From Pedococcus_A sp963730585 (GTDB taxonomy: Bacteria > Actinomycetota > Actinomycetes > Actinomycetales > Dermatophilaceae), in NCBI GenBank assembly GCA_963730585.1, contig CAVSSL010000010.1, forward strand, positions 62,001-126,000: a stretch of DNA of 64,000 nucleotides, given 5' to 3'. Below, in pieces: positions 53,458-61,109 of the stretch (its first letter is position 1; every line of letters starts with the position of its first letter). The notes under the pieces were generated by a model that ran no database searches, had not been told where the DNA came from, and saw only the letters and a program-made list of their open reading frames with translations. A program made the position numbers and the translations under genes.

Positions 53458-53496
53458 GCATTGGCGGCGTTGCTGTCGGTGCAGCTCCGCGGACGC

Positions 53497-54012
53497 TCAG
53501 CGGGTGCGGAGCTGCACCAGGTGGCCGACGACGCCGGGCACCCAGCCCTGCTCGCGGCGCAGCCAGCGCACGGCCACGAGGTTCATCGGCACGACGACGA
53601 AGCCGCCCCGGAAACCGTCGGCGACGGCCAGGTCGGTGCCGAACGCGTCGGTCACCACCTGCCAGCGCAGGTCGGTGTGCCGGTGCAGGTGCTCGCCGAT
53701 GCCGAGGGCGAACCGCTCGACGATCCGGTCATGTGGTTCGCGACCCGACTCGGGCGTCGCCTCCCAGGCCACGAAGGCGGCATCGAGGCCCGCCCCGATG
53801 GAGGCGAGGTCGTCGACGTCGACCCCGGCTGCCTCGAGCTCGCGCAGGGCCTCGGCGATACGGGCCTGCTGGTCCTGCGGCACACCCTCGACGACCGGGG
53901 TGAGGGGCACCTCGTCGCCGAGGCCGAGGTCGGCACCCGCCCTCGCGTCCGTCGCAGGCTCCCGGGCCTCCTCGGTCGCCGACCGTCCGCCTCGCTTGAA
54001 CCACGCCATCAC
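53497..54012 (-). CDS. conserved protein, possibly DUF3806-like
   Basis: A 171-residue soluble protein. The middle (IVERFALGIGEHLHRHTDLR, WQVVTDAFGTDLAV) resembles DUF3806 proteins, but I am unsure. It starts MMAWFKRGG. No catalytic residues are evident. It ends with VGHLVQLRTR and is followed by the M20 gene in convergent order. Confidence 0.6.
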   Translation of the reverse strand: MMAWFKRGGRSATEEAREPATDARAGADLGLGDEVPLTPVVEGVPQDQQARIAEALRELEAAGVDVDDLASIGAGLDAAFVAWEATPESGREPHDRIVERFALGIGEHLHRHTDLRWQVVTDAFGTDLAVADGFRGGFVVVPMNLVAVRWLRREQGWVPGVVGHLVQLRTR

Positions 54013-54046
54013 CTCAGCGTAGTGACGAGGTCGGCAATCGGCCCGT

Positions 54047-54105
54047 GCTCAGGTGCGGCCGGCGCTCAGACGACAGGGCTCAGATGACAGCGCTCAGATG
54101 ACCTG
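54047..54105. repeat. 14-bp tandem repeat at the rhodanese stop codon
   Basis: Units GCTCAGACGACAGG (54064), GCTCAGATGACAGC (54078) and GCTCAGATGACCTG (54092), with a degenerate GCTCAGGTGCGG at 54047. The last unit contains the stop codon (TCA, 54094-54096) of the minus-strand rhodanese gene. Confidence 0.75.
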
Positions 54106-54423
54106 CGGCTGCCCGGAGGTGGAGACGACCGGCTTGCCCGCCGCGTGCCAGCCCTTCATGCCGCCGTCGAGGTTGGCCACGTCGAACCCCTGCTGGCTCA
54201 GCCACGCCACGGCCCGCGACGACCGGCCACCACCGCGGCAGGTGACTGCCAGGGTGCCGCCGTCGGGGTCGGGCAGCTCGTGGAGGCGCGAGGGCAGCTC
54301 GCCGAGGGGGATGTGCACGGCGCCCGGCGCGTGGCCGGCCTCCCACTCGTCGTGCTCGCGCACGTCGAGGATGACGGCGTGGTCGGGCACCTCGGTGTTC
54401 GCAATCTGGGGGATCTCACTCAT
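54094..54423 (-). CDS. single-domain rhodanese (sulfurtransferase)
   Basis: A 109-residue rhodanese domain. VILDVREHDEWEAGHAPGAV and the active-site loop VTCRGGGRSSRAVAWL, with the catalytic cysteine, are clear. It moves sulfane sulfur between thiols; cytoplasmic. The start is ATG 54423 (MSEIPQ) or 54432. Its stop is duplicated in a 14-bp repeat array. Confidence 0.9.
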   Translation of the reverse strand: MSEIPQIANTEVPDHAVILDVREHDEWEAGHAPGAVHIPLGELPSRLHELPDPDGGTLAVTCRGGGRSSRAVAWLSQQGFDVANLDGGMKGWHAAGKPVVSTSGQPQVI

Positions 54424-54470
54424 ACCGCCCATCCTGACACGCAGCAGGCCCCGGACCCGGGCGCGGCGAC

Positions 54471-55019
54471 CTAGTGCAGCTCGCCCAGGAGGGCGGCGTT
54501 GAGCTCGGCGACGCGGTGCACGGTGATGCCCTCCGCCTGCTCGCGGGCGAGCGGGTGCGCCGTCGGCTCCAGCTCGATCCTCGGCACCAGTCCCGGCTCG
54601 CGGGTGTGGACCTGGGTGCGCAGACCCAGGGTGGTGGGCTGGTAGGGCAGGTCGCTGCGGAGCCAGCCGAACAGCGGCGGCGTCAGCTCGGCGCGCTCGG
54701 GGTCGTCCCAGTGCTCGAAGACCATCGCCAGGCTCTCACCGCTGAGCGACACCCAGACCGACCACGTGAACGTCTCCTCAGCCCCCAACGGCTCCAGCAG
54801 GGGCAGCTGGACGTGGCCCCGCAGGTAGTAGTGCATGCCTGCCTCGGGATCGCTGTCGGGAAGGAAGCAGACATCGGCCGACAGCTCGCCCGCGTCGCGC
54901 TGTGCCGCGGTGGCCACGTGCCAGTCGTGCGGGGCGTCCGAGCCGAAGACCGTGGCCAGGCCGCCGTGGGACCGGCCGCAGACCGAGCAGGTCCAGGCGA
55001 TGTCGTCGGCCGAGGTCAC
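54471..55019 (-). CDS. DUF2199-family protein
   Basis: A 182-residue protein starting at GTG 55019, which overlaps the stop of the glycosylase gene as GTGA. The conserved features are WTCSVCGRSHGGLATVFG (a CxxCG zinc-like motif), FLPDSDPEAGMHYYLRGHV and SVWVSLSG, which mark DUF2199. The function is unknown. It is made together with the DNA glycosylase. Confidence 0.82.
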   Translation of the reverse strand: MTSADDIAWTCSVCGRSHGGLATVFGSDAPHDWHVATAAQRDAGELSADVCFLPDSDPEAGMHYYLRGHVQLPLLEPLGAEETFTWSVWVSLSGESLAMVFEHWDDPERAELTPPLFGWLRSDLPYQPTTLGLRTQVHTREPGLVPRIELEPTAHPLAREQAEGITVHRVAELNAALLGELH

Positions 55020-55876
55020 TTGAGCAACCTCGACATCCGGCGGTCGGCCAGCGGCTTCCCGCCCGTCTGGCAGGTGGCGCAGTACTGGAGGGAGGAGTCG
55101 GCGAACGACACCTCCCGCACCGTGTCGCCGCACTCGGGGCAGGTCTCCCCGGTGCGCCCGTGCACCCGCATGCCCGCGCGTTTGGCGTCCTTGAGCTCGG
55201 CGGCGGGCTTCCCGGACGCGGCGACGACCGCCGCCGACAGCGTCTCCCGCAGCGCGGCATACAGCCGGTCCACCGACGCCTCGTCGAGGGTCGCCGCGAT
55301 CGCGAACGGCGACATCTTCGCCACGTGCAGCACCTCGTCGGAGTAGGCGTTGCCCACGCCCGCGATCACCGACTGGTCGCGCAGCACGCCCTTGACCTGG
55401 GCGCGGCGCTCCTTCAGCAGGTCACCGAACACCTCGCGGGTGAACTCCGGCGCCAGCGGGTCGGGACCGAGCGAGGCGATGCCGGGCACCTCGGCGGGGT
55501 CGGCCACGATGTAGGCCGCGAGGCGCTTCTTGGTGCCGGCCTCGGTGAGGTCGAAGCCGGAGTCGTCGGAGAACCGCACCCGCAGGGCGATGGGCGACTT
55601 GCCGGGCCGCAGCGTCGACGGGGAGATCGCGTCGCTCCACCGCAGCCAGCCCGCCCGGGCGAGGTGGAACACCAGGTGGGTGCCGGAGCAGTCGAGGTCG
55701 ATGAACTTGCCGTGTCGGCTCACCGCGTCGACCGGCAGCCCCACGAGCGCCTGCGGGGGCGGGTTGAACGTCTTGAGCACCGAGATCGAGCCGAGCTCGA
55801 CACCGGTGACCGCCAGGCCGTCCGTCCGCGCGGACAGGAAGTCGACCAGCGCCTGCACCTCGGGTAGCTCGGGCAT
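55016..55876 (-). CDS. Fpg/Nei-family DNA glycosylase
   Basis: Base-excision repair glycosylase/AP lyase, 286 residues. It begins MPELPEVQAL with catalytic P1/E2 after Met removal. The conserved lysine is in SRHGKFIDLDC, the helix-two-turn-helix is VIAGVGNAYSDEVLHVAK, and the zinc finger runs from CPECGDT to CATCQTGGKPLADRR. It removes oxidised purines or pyrimidines. The finger end differs from classical MutM, so it may be a Nei-type enzyme. Confidence 0.9.
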   Translation of the reverse strand: MPELPEVQALVDFLSARTDGLAVTGVELGSISVLKTFNPPPQALVGLPVDAVSRHGKFIDLDCSGTHLVFHLARAGWLRWSDAISPSTLRPGKSPIALRVRFSDDSGFDLTEAGTKKRLAAYIVADPAEVPGIASLGPDPLAPEFTREVFGDLLKERRAQVKGVLRDQSVIAGVGNAYSDEVLHVAKMSPFAIAATLDEASVDRLYAALRETLSAAVVAASGKPAAELKDAKRAGMRVHGRTGETCPECGDTVREVSFADSSLQYCATCQTGGKPLADRRMSRLLK

Positions 55877-55913
55877 GGGCCCATCATGCCCGGCGGCCGG
55901 TCCGTACGCGGCC

Positions 55914-55976
55914 CAGTCGCCGGCTCGGTCGGCGGGTCAGTCGCCGGCTCGGTCAGCGGCTCAGTCGCCGAGCGCC
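55914..55976. repeat. 24-bp tandem repeat at the App1-like stop codon
   Basis: CAGTCGCCGGCTCGGTCGGC (from 55914) recurs from 55938 and partially from 55962, a 24-base period. The stop codon TCA of the minus-strand gene is at 55961-55963, at the junction of the second and third units. Confidence 0.75.
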
Positions 55977-57019
55977 ACCCGCAGCAGCCGCAGCAGCCCG
56001 TAGCCGTCGCCGGCCCGGCACACCGGCACGTCGCGGTGGTGCCGGTGGCGGGGCGCCAGCTCCTCGTTGGAGACCGGCAGGCCGTGCGACAGCACCTGCT
56101 CGGTCGGCGTGAGCTCGCGGATGGCGATGGCCCGGACCTTGTCGGGCCGGTCCTCGGCGAAGTCGCCGTAGAGCTTGGGGTCGTGCTGGCCGTCGTCGCC
56201 GATGAGCACCCAGCGGATGTGCGGCAGCTCGTTGGCCAGCCGGTGCAGGCACGAGCGCTTGTGCTCCTGCCCGGAACGGAACCAGCCGGTGTTGGTCGGG
56301 CCCCAGTCGGTGAGCAGCAGCGGCCCGAGCGGGTAGCCGTGCTTCTTGAGGAAGCGGTTGAGGTGCGGCGAGGTGTTCCAGGCCCCCGTGGAGACGTAGA
56401 CGATCGGGGCGTCGGGGTGCTCGGCGAGCAGCTCGCGGTAGAGCGTGGCCATGCCCGGGACCACGTGGCGCGCGTTCCCGGCGCGCACGAAGGTGTTCCA
56501 CGCGGCGATCAGCGGACGCGGCAGCGACGTGCTGATCACCGTGTCGTCGATGTCGCTGATGATCCCGAAGGTCGCCTCGGGCGAGACGACGCACACGGCC
56601 GCCTGCACCGGCTCCGAGTCGGGCGCCTCGAGCACCACGTCGTGCCAGCCGGGGTCGAGGCCGTGGTCCTTGACCATGACGTCGATGTAGCCGCTCCGGT
56701 CCGACCGGGTGTGGACCGCGCGCCCGGCCACCGTGATGGTCACCGGCACGTTCATCGCCGGAGCGGTGATGAACGCCCTCCAGCCCCGCTGCTCCTCCTC
56801 GGCGGCCCGCAGCTCGGTCACCGAGGCCTCGGCGTCGGCGCCCGGGTGCTCCTCGGGGCGGCGGGTCAGCAGCACGCGCCCGAGCACCCGGATGAACTCC
56901 TCCGAGCCGTAGCCGGTGTGGCTCACGATGCGGGTCTTCCAGCCCCGCGCCCGCAGCAGGGCGTTGACCTGGCGGTGCCAGGCGTCCTCGACGATCGCGG
57001 CGGCGTGGGGGCGAGCCAT
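55961..57019 (-). CDS. App1-like phosphatidate phosphatase (DUF2183)
   Basis: A 352-residue protein with the App1/DUF2183 catalytic domain, a HAD-like fold: motif I ISDIDDTVISTSL, later VYVSTGAWNTSPHLNRFL, and GDDGQHDPKLYGDFA. The yeast relative dephosphorylates phosphatidate. The N-terminal half is a beta-rich domain of unknown role. ATG 57019 (MARPHAAAIVED) is chosen. No signal peptide is seen. It fits with the lipid kinase and PAP2 genes elsewhere in the window. Confidence 0.85.
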   Translation of the reverse strand: MARPHAAAIVEDAWHRQVNALLRARGWKTRIVSHTGYGSEEFIRVLGRVLLTRRPEEHPGADAEASVTELRAAEEEQRGWRAFITAPAMNVPVTITVAGRAVHTRSDRSGYIDVMVKDHGLDPGWHDVVLEAPDSEPVQAAVCVVSPEATFGIISDIDDTVISTSLPRPLIAAWNTFVRAGNARHVVPGMATLYRELLAEHPDAPIVYVSTGAWNTSPHLNRFLKKHGYPLGPLLLTDWGPTNTGWFRSGQEHKRSCLHRLANELPHIRWVLIGDDGQHDPKLYGDFAEDRPDKVRAIAIRELTPTEQVLSHGLPVSNEELAPRHRHHRDVPVCRAGDGYGLLRLLRVALGD

Positions 57020-57029
57020 GGCCAGCACC

Positions 57030-57869
57030 CTATGGCCTGGCGAGCACGCTCCTGAACTGGTCGACCAGCTGGTCACCGCTCGTTCCCGGGCCCTCGAGCT
57101 CGGCGAGGTGGTGCCCGTGGCTGACCAGCAGCATCGGGCCCCGACGGGCACCGAGGTCGTGGGCGAGCAGGATGTCGTCGTCGGCGAGCTCCGCGGCCCT
57201 GGAGGAGCCCGCGAAGACCTCGACGGCGGGTCCGTCGAGGCCGAGGTCGTCGGCGACCTCGCGAGCCGTCGCGGGGTCGGAGAGGCTGCGACCGTCCCAG
57301 AAGAAGGCCCGCTGGGCAGCCGCGAGCACCTCCAGCTCGCGGTTCGGCGCGGCCGAGGTGAGGCCGATCACCGCCGCGGCGGCGGCGCGGGAGTCCAGGG
57401 TCAGGGTGGCGTCGGCGAGCGCGAGCTCGTAGCCGGGGCCGAACGTCGCACCGGTCGCGCGGCGCACCGCGGCCATGGGGGACGCGGCCGCCGTGACCGA
57501 CTCGCCGTGGAAGAGGCCGATGCTCACGACCTCGACGTCGACCTCGTCGCCGAGCACGTCGACCAGCTCGGACACGGCGGGCAGGTAGCCGTAGGACCAG
57601 GGGCAGTAGGCGTCGTGCAGGTAGACCAGCAGCGGCCGTTCCGGCCCACGCGCCCCCTGGCGGGTGCGTCGGAACGCCGAGCCGAGACGGGCGCGCCACG
57701 GCTCGGCGGATCCCCTGCGGTGGTCGAGGGAGCGGCTCTCGTGGGCGCACCACGAGCTCAGGCCGTGGGCGGCGCGGGCCCGGTCGTGCGGGGGGGTCGA
57801 AGGGCGTCGGGCAGACGGGTGTCGGTCGGGCAGGTGTCGGTGGGACGGATGTCGGCAGGATGCGCTCAC
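57030..57869 (-). CDS. DsbA/FrnE-like thioredoxin-fold protein with RHP-repeat N-terminus
   Basis: The C-terminal 200 residues are a DsbA-type thioredoxin fold: LLVYLHDAYCPWSYGYLPAV has one cysteine (CPWS), then VVSIGLFHG and RGPMLLVSHGHHLA. The single-cysteine CPWS motif is seen in FrnE-like proteins. The frame extends upstream about 80 residues with no ATG or GTG until GTG 57869, which follows GGAGGAGG at 5 bases. That extension contains the repeat SCRHPSHRHLPDRHPSARR. GTG 57875 is an alternative start. The extension may be real or the true start may be a rare codon. Confidence 0.72.
   Translation of the reverse strand: MSASCRHPSHRHLPDRHPSARRPSTPPHDRARAAHGLSSWCAHESRSLDHRRGSAEPWRARLGSAFRRTRQGARGPERPLLVYLHDAYCPWSYGYLPAVSELVDVLGDEVDVEVVSIGLFHGESVTAAASPMAAVRRATGATFGPGYELALADATLTLDSRAAAAAVIGLTSAAPNRELEVLAAAQRAFFWDGRSLSDPATAREVADDLGLDGPAVEVFAGSSRAAELADDDILLAHDLGARRGPMLLVSHGHHLAELEGPGTSGDQLVDQFRSVLARP
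57811..57856. repeat. about 15-bp imperfect tandem repeat encoding Arg-His-Pro
   Basis: The core GGTGTCGGT or GGATGTCGG recurs three times at about 15-base spacing (57818, 57833, 57847). On the coding minus strand it gives the RHPS, RHLPD, RHPSA repeats at the N-terminus of the DsbA-like protein. Confidence 0.55.
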
Positions 57870-57894
57870 ACGCACCTCCTCCAGAAAGCAGAAA

Positions 57895-57932
57895 AAGCAA
57901 CCGGCCAGCCTGGCGGCTGGACCCGGTTGCTT
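57895..57932 (-). terminator. Rho-independent-type terminator after the ANTAR gene
   Basis: On the minus strand, AAGCAACCGG and CCGGTTGCTT form a 10-bp outer stem, with an inner 6-bp stem CCAGCC/GGCTGG, a two-base bulge and a four-base loop. TTTTTC follows directly, at 57896 to 57891. It lies between the GAF-ANTAR gene and the DsbA-like gene on the same strand, 83 bases after the former's stop. Confidence 0.85.
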
Positions 57933-58014
57933 CAGGTGCCCACGACACTAGCCCACGAAACCCCCGGCAGGGGACTTCCGTCCCACCTGGTGACGGAGGA
58001 GGACGTGGTGGCGC

Positions 58015-58767
58015 TCAGGCCAGCAGCTCGTCGCTGCCGACCCGCTCCACCCGGTTCACGACCTCGCCGACGACCTCGGCGGCGAGCGTGCGCAGCTTGA
58101 TGTTGCGGTTCTGGGACTGGCGGCGCAGCACGTCGAACGCCTGCGTCTCGTCGATGGCGTGGCGTCCCATGAGCACGCCCTTGGCCTGCTCGATGACCGC
58201 GCGGCTGGCCATCGCCTGCTCCATCTGCGCGGCCACCTCCCTGGCCCCCTCGAGCTCCAGGACCGAGCCGACGGCGTCCGCCGCCCGTGAGGCTGCCATC
58301 CGCACGAGCGCGAGGTCGGCCTCGTCGAAGGCGTGCCGCGACTTCCCGTACAGGTTCAACGCCCCGAAGCACCGGTTGCCCGACAGCAGCGGCACGGCCA
58401 GCAGGGCCTGCACGTCAGCGGTGTCGACCGCGGAGGTGAACATCGGCCACCGCTCGTGGGCCGACGGCAGGTCGACGAGGTTCTCCCGCCGGTTGCGGTA
58501 GGCGTCCAGGCACGGGCCGTCGCCGACGGCATACTGCACCGCGTCGATCTCGAGCGTGCGGGCCGTCGAGTAGGCCGCGGTGCGGGGGCGGTCGTCGACC
58601 ACGAGCGTGACGCCCACGGCGTCGCAGTGGTCGACGTTGTCGCGCACGGCATACACGAGGGTGTCGAGGTAGGTGCTGAGCTCCTCCATCGACCCCAGCA
58701 CCCCGGACAGCGCGGCCATCAGGCGCTCCGTCGGCGTGGTCGGGGCCGCGCTCGGCTGGTGGGTCAC
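58015..58767 (-). CDS. GAF and ANTAR domain antiterminator
   Basis: A 250-residue regulator. A GAF sensor covers residues about 25-165 (AVQYAVGDGPCLDAYRNRRE, ALLAVPLLSGNRCFGALNLY). A C-terminal ANTAR RNA-binding domain follows (SRAVIEQAKGVLMGRHAIDE, TQAFDVLRRQSQNRNIKLRT). ANTAR proteins stop transcription termination by binding paired RNA hairpins. GTG 58767 follows GAGAGGAG. The family is often controlled by a histidine kinase or by ligands; none adjoins. A terminator lies on its 3' side. Confidence 0.92.
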   Translation of the reverse strand: MTHQPSAAPTTPTERLMAALSGVLGSMEELSTYLDTLVYAVRDNVDHCDAVGVTLVVDDRPRTAAYSTARTLEIDAVQYAVGDGPCLDAYRNRRENLVDLPSAHERWPMFTSAVDTADVQALLAVPLLSGNRCFGALNLYGKSRHAFDEADLALVRMAASRAADAVGSVLELEGAREVAAQMEQAMASRAVIEQAKGVLMGRHAIDETQAFDVLRRQSQNRNIKLRTLAAEVVGEVVNRVERVGSDELLA

Positions 58768-58856
58768 GGGGCACTCCTCTCGGGGTCGGGTGGTCCAACC
58801 GTAATCCGGAACCAACCGTGGTGAGGAGTCCCCGGTTCCCACGGGACAGATGAGCG

Positions 58857-58899
58857 CCAGCGTGCCACCGTCGTGGAGGATTCGACGGTGGCACGCTGG
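58857..58899. terminator. 17-bp perfect inverted repeat after the endonuclease gene
   Basis: CCAGCGTGCCACCGTCG (58857-58873) and CGACGGTGGCACGCTGG (58883-58899) form a perfect 17-bp stem with a nine-base loop. It is 29 bases beyond the stop of the minus-strand endonuclease gene and upstream of the ANTAR gene. Strong termination or a stable RNA structure is expected. Confidence 0.85.
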
Positions 58900-58927
58900 G
58901 TCCTTGCGGCCGGTCAGGCGCGTGCGC

Positions 58928-60100
58928 CTACGGCCAGATCGAGGCGACCCACTCCGGGTGGTCGATGAAGGGGTTGCGGTTGCCCTGCCAGGAGTCGTAG
59001 ATGACCTGGTTGCGGCGCTTCTCGAAGTCGCTGGGCGGGTCGGCGGCGTTCCAGGCCTTCAGCACCGACAGTCGCCCGAGGTAGGGGGCGGTGCCGTTGC
59101 CGACGCTGTCGTTCGGCTCGAGGTTCGCGAAGCCGTCGTCGCCCTCGTAGCGCACCGCCATGTAGAGGACCATGCGGGCGACGTCGCCCTTGACGGCGGC
59201 CGGCGGCTCGAAGGAGTCGGCGTCGGCCTTGCAGAGCGAGCACTGGTAGACCGACGTGCCACCGTTGTCGAAGTCGAGGTTGCCGCGGGCGGAGTTGACG
59301 CTGACGTCCTCCGGCCGCAGGTGGTGCAGGTCGGTGCCGGGGCCGGCGACCGTGCCGAAGTCGCCGTGGCTCTTGGCCCAGACGTGCTCCCGGTTCCAGT
59401 CGTCGGGGTCGCCGCCGTTGAGCGTCTTCGACTGGGAGCGCTGCGAGTAGAGCAGGATGACGTTGCTGCTGTTGGCCGGGTCCTCGTCGGTGTCGCGCAG
59501 GGCGGCCCACACCTGGTCGTAGGACAGCACGGTCTGGTCGCGGATGATCGCGTGGAGGGCGGACCTCAGGGCCGACCCGGACTTCCCGACCGCGCTGGCG
59601 TAGTAGGTCGAGTCGTAGGGACCGGTGGTGCTCGTGCCGGTGGGGGTCGGCGTGGGGGTCGGCGTGGGCGTGCTGCCCGTCCGGGAGATCGCGGTCGGCG
59701 ACTTCAGGCCGGGGTGGGAGAAGTAGGCGGTCAGGGTGCCGGTGACCGTGAGCTGCACCCCCATGAGCGACGGGTTGCTCTTCAGCCCCCAGGCGGAACG
59801 CCACTCGCTGGTCAGCTGGACGTAGAGCATCTTCGACGTGTTCGTCTCGCCGGCGCTGTCGGCCAGGGCGAGGGCGTAGTCGTTGCTGAAGCCCGAGGTG
59901 TTGACCGTGCTCGTCGCGACCGGTTCGCCGACGACGTGGCCCACCACGGTCTGCGACGTGCCGTTCTGGGTGGCGACGGCCTGGGCGACCGTCAGCGGGG
60001 TCGCGGCGTCCGCGGCGCGCGCGAAGACCGTGCCGGCCGCCACCAGGAGGAGGGCGGCCAGCACGGCCAGTCTCGGGCGCACCCGCACACTCGGTTGCAT
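58928..60100 (-). CDS. secreted endonuclease I-family nuclease with OB-like domain
   Basis: A 390-residue exported protein: signal peptide (LAVLAALLLVAAGTVFARAADA), an N-terminal OB-fold-like module (VAQAVATQNGTSQTVVGHVV), a proline-threonine linker (TPTPTPTPTPTGTST), and an endonuclease I domain. The catalytic region is DDWNREHVWAKSHGDFG, then GTDLHHLRPEDVSVNSARGN. It probably degrades DNA or RNA outside the cell for nutrition. ATG 60100; only a weak AAGG precedes it. Confidence 0.9.
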   Translation of the reverse strand: MQPSVRVRPRLAVLAALLLVAAGTVFARAADAATPLTVAQAVATQNGTSQTVVGHVVGEPVATSTVNTSGFSNDYALALADSAGETNTSKMLYVQLTSEWRSAWGLKSNPSLMGVQLTVTGTLTAYFSHPGLKSPTAISRTGSTPTPTPTPTPTGTSTTGPYDSTYYASAVGKSGSALRSALHAIIRDQTVLSYDQVWAALRDTDEDPANSSNVILLYSQRSQSKTLNGGDPDDWNREHVWAKSHGDFGTVAGPGTDLHHLRPEDVSVNSARGNLDFDNGGTSVYQCSLCKADADSFEPPAAVKGDVARMVLYMAVRYEGDDGFANLEPNDSVGNGTAPYLGRLSVLKAWNAADPPSDFEKRRNQVIYDSWQGNRNPFIDHPEWVASIWP

Positions 60101-60118
60101 GGCAGGAAACCTTGCAGG

Positions 60119-60180
60119 CCCACGGCATACAGCAGGGGAAGGCCCGGTCAGGGATTGACAAAGATCCGGTATGCCGTGGG
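60119..60180. promoter_or_regulatory. 12-bp inverted repeat with octamers between divergent genes
   Basis: CCCACGGCATAC (60119-60130) and its exact reverse complement GTATGCCGTGGG (60169-60180) flank 38 bases between the divergent nuclease and PfkB genes. Each arm contains one octamer CGGCATAC/GTATGCCG. A TTGACA lies between (60155) but lacks a clear -10. It may be an operator or a cruciform. Confidence 0.55.
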
Positions 60181-60194
60181 GCAGGATGGCCGGC

Positions 60195-61109
60195 ATGGGT
60201 GCCCCTTCGACCTCCTCCAGGCCGAGCGCGGCGGTGATCGGCGGCGTGAGCTGGAACCAGGTCATCGACGTTCCGCGGCTGCCGCAGGGCCGCACGGAGA
60301 CCCTCTTCGCGACCGCGACCCGGGAGGGCATCGGTGCCACCGGATCGGGCAAGGCCCTGAACCTGGCCCGGCTGGGGTTCGCCACCCGGCTGCACGCGCT
60401 GGTCGGTGACGACGCCGAGGGCGACCGCGCTGCGGCGGAGCTGGGCGCGGCAGGGGTGGAGCTGTGCCGGGTGCCCGATCCCGCCGGCACGGAGCGCCAC
60501 GTCAACCTCATGGACCCCGAGGGCCGCCGGGCCAGCGTCTACGTCAACGGCGGGACCCACGACCCTGACGAGTCGCTGGTCTCGGCCGACGAGCTGGCCG
60601 CGTTCGCCGCGGGCGCCGACTACGTGTGGGTCAACCTGGCGAACTACGCCCGGCGGGTGCTGCCGGCGTTGGCCGCCCGCGGCACGGCGGTCTGGGCGGA
60701 CGTGCACGACTGGGACGGCCAGAACGACTTCCACCGCGACTTCGTCGACGCCGCCCGCTACCTCTTCCTCTCCGACGAGGCGCTGGAGGACGCGGTGGGG
60801 TTCGCCGCCCACCTGGCGCGGACCCGCGAGCTCGTGGTGGTGACCCACGGCAGCCGGGGGGCCACGGCCCTGTTGCCGGGCCACGAGCCGCTGTTCGTGC
60901 CACCGGTCGAGGTCGAGGCGGTCGACCCGAACGGTGCCGGAGACGCGTTCTGCGCCGGCGTGGCCTGGGGCCACAGCCGGGGCTGGGACTGGCCGCGATC
61001 CCTGCAGGCCGGTGCCGCGGTCGCCGCCGGCTGCGTCTCGAGCCCGCACCTCGCCGATCCCGCCCTCACCGAGGGGTGGCTCGAGCGCCAGGTGGCTGCC
61101 CATGCCTGA
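60195..61109 (+). CDS. PfkB-family sugar kinase
   Basis: A 304-residue ribokinase-fold kinase. The substrate side is AVIGGVSWNQVIDVPRLPQG and GATGSGKALNLARLGF; the ATP side is LVVVTHGSRGATAL and VDPNGAGDAFCAGVAWG, with the catalytic aspartate. The start may be ATG 60195 or 60186. It overlaps the next kinase gene by 8 bases. The substrate is a sugar or sugar derivative not told by sequence. Confidence 0.88.
   Translation: MGAPSTSSRPSAAVIGGVSWNQVIDVPRLPQGRTETLFATATREGIGATGSGKALNLARLGFATRLHALVGDDAEGDRAAAELGAAGVELCRVPDPAGTERHVNLMDPEGRRASVYVNGGTHDPDESLVSADELAAFAAGADYVWVNLANYARRVLPALAARGTAVWADVHDWDGQNDFHRDFVDAARYLFLSDEALEDAVGFAAHLARTRELVVVTHGSRGATALLPGHEPLFVPPVEVEAVDPNGAGDAFCAGVAWGHSRGWDWPRSLQAGAAVAAGCVSSPHLADPALTEGWLERQVAAHA

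Noticed and set aside
57891..58014. Canonical ANTAR target RNA (two hairpins with hexaloops)
   Set aside because: Stems are present but loops are four or nine bases and lack the A1/G4 pattern.
60155..60160. TTGACA as a -35 box of the PfkB promoter
   Set aside because: No acceptable -10 at 16-19 bases downstream; probably chance within the inverted repeat.
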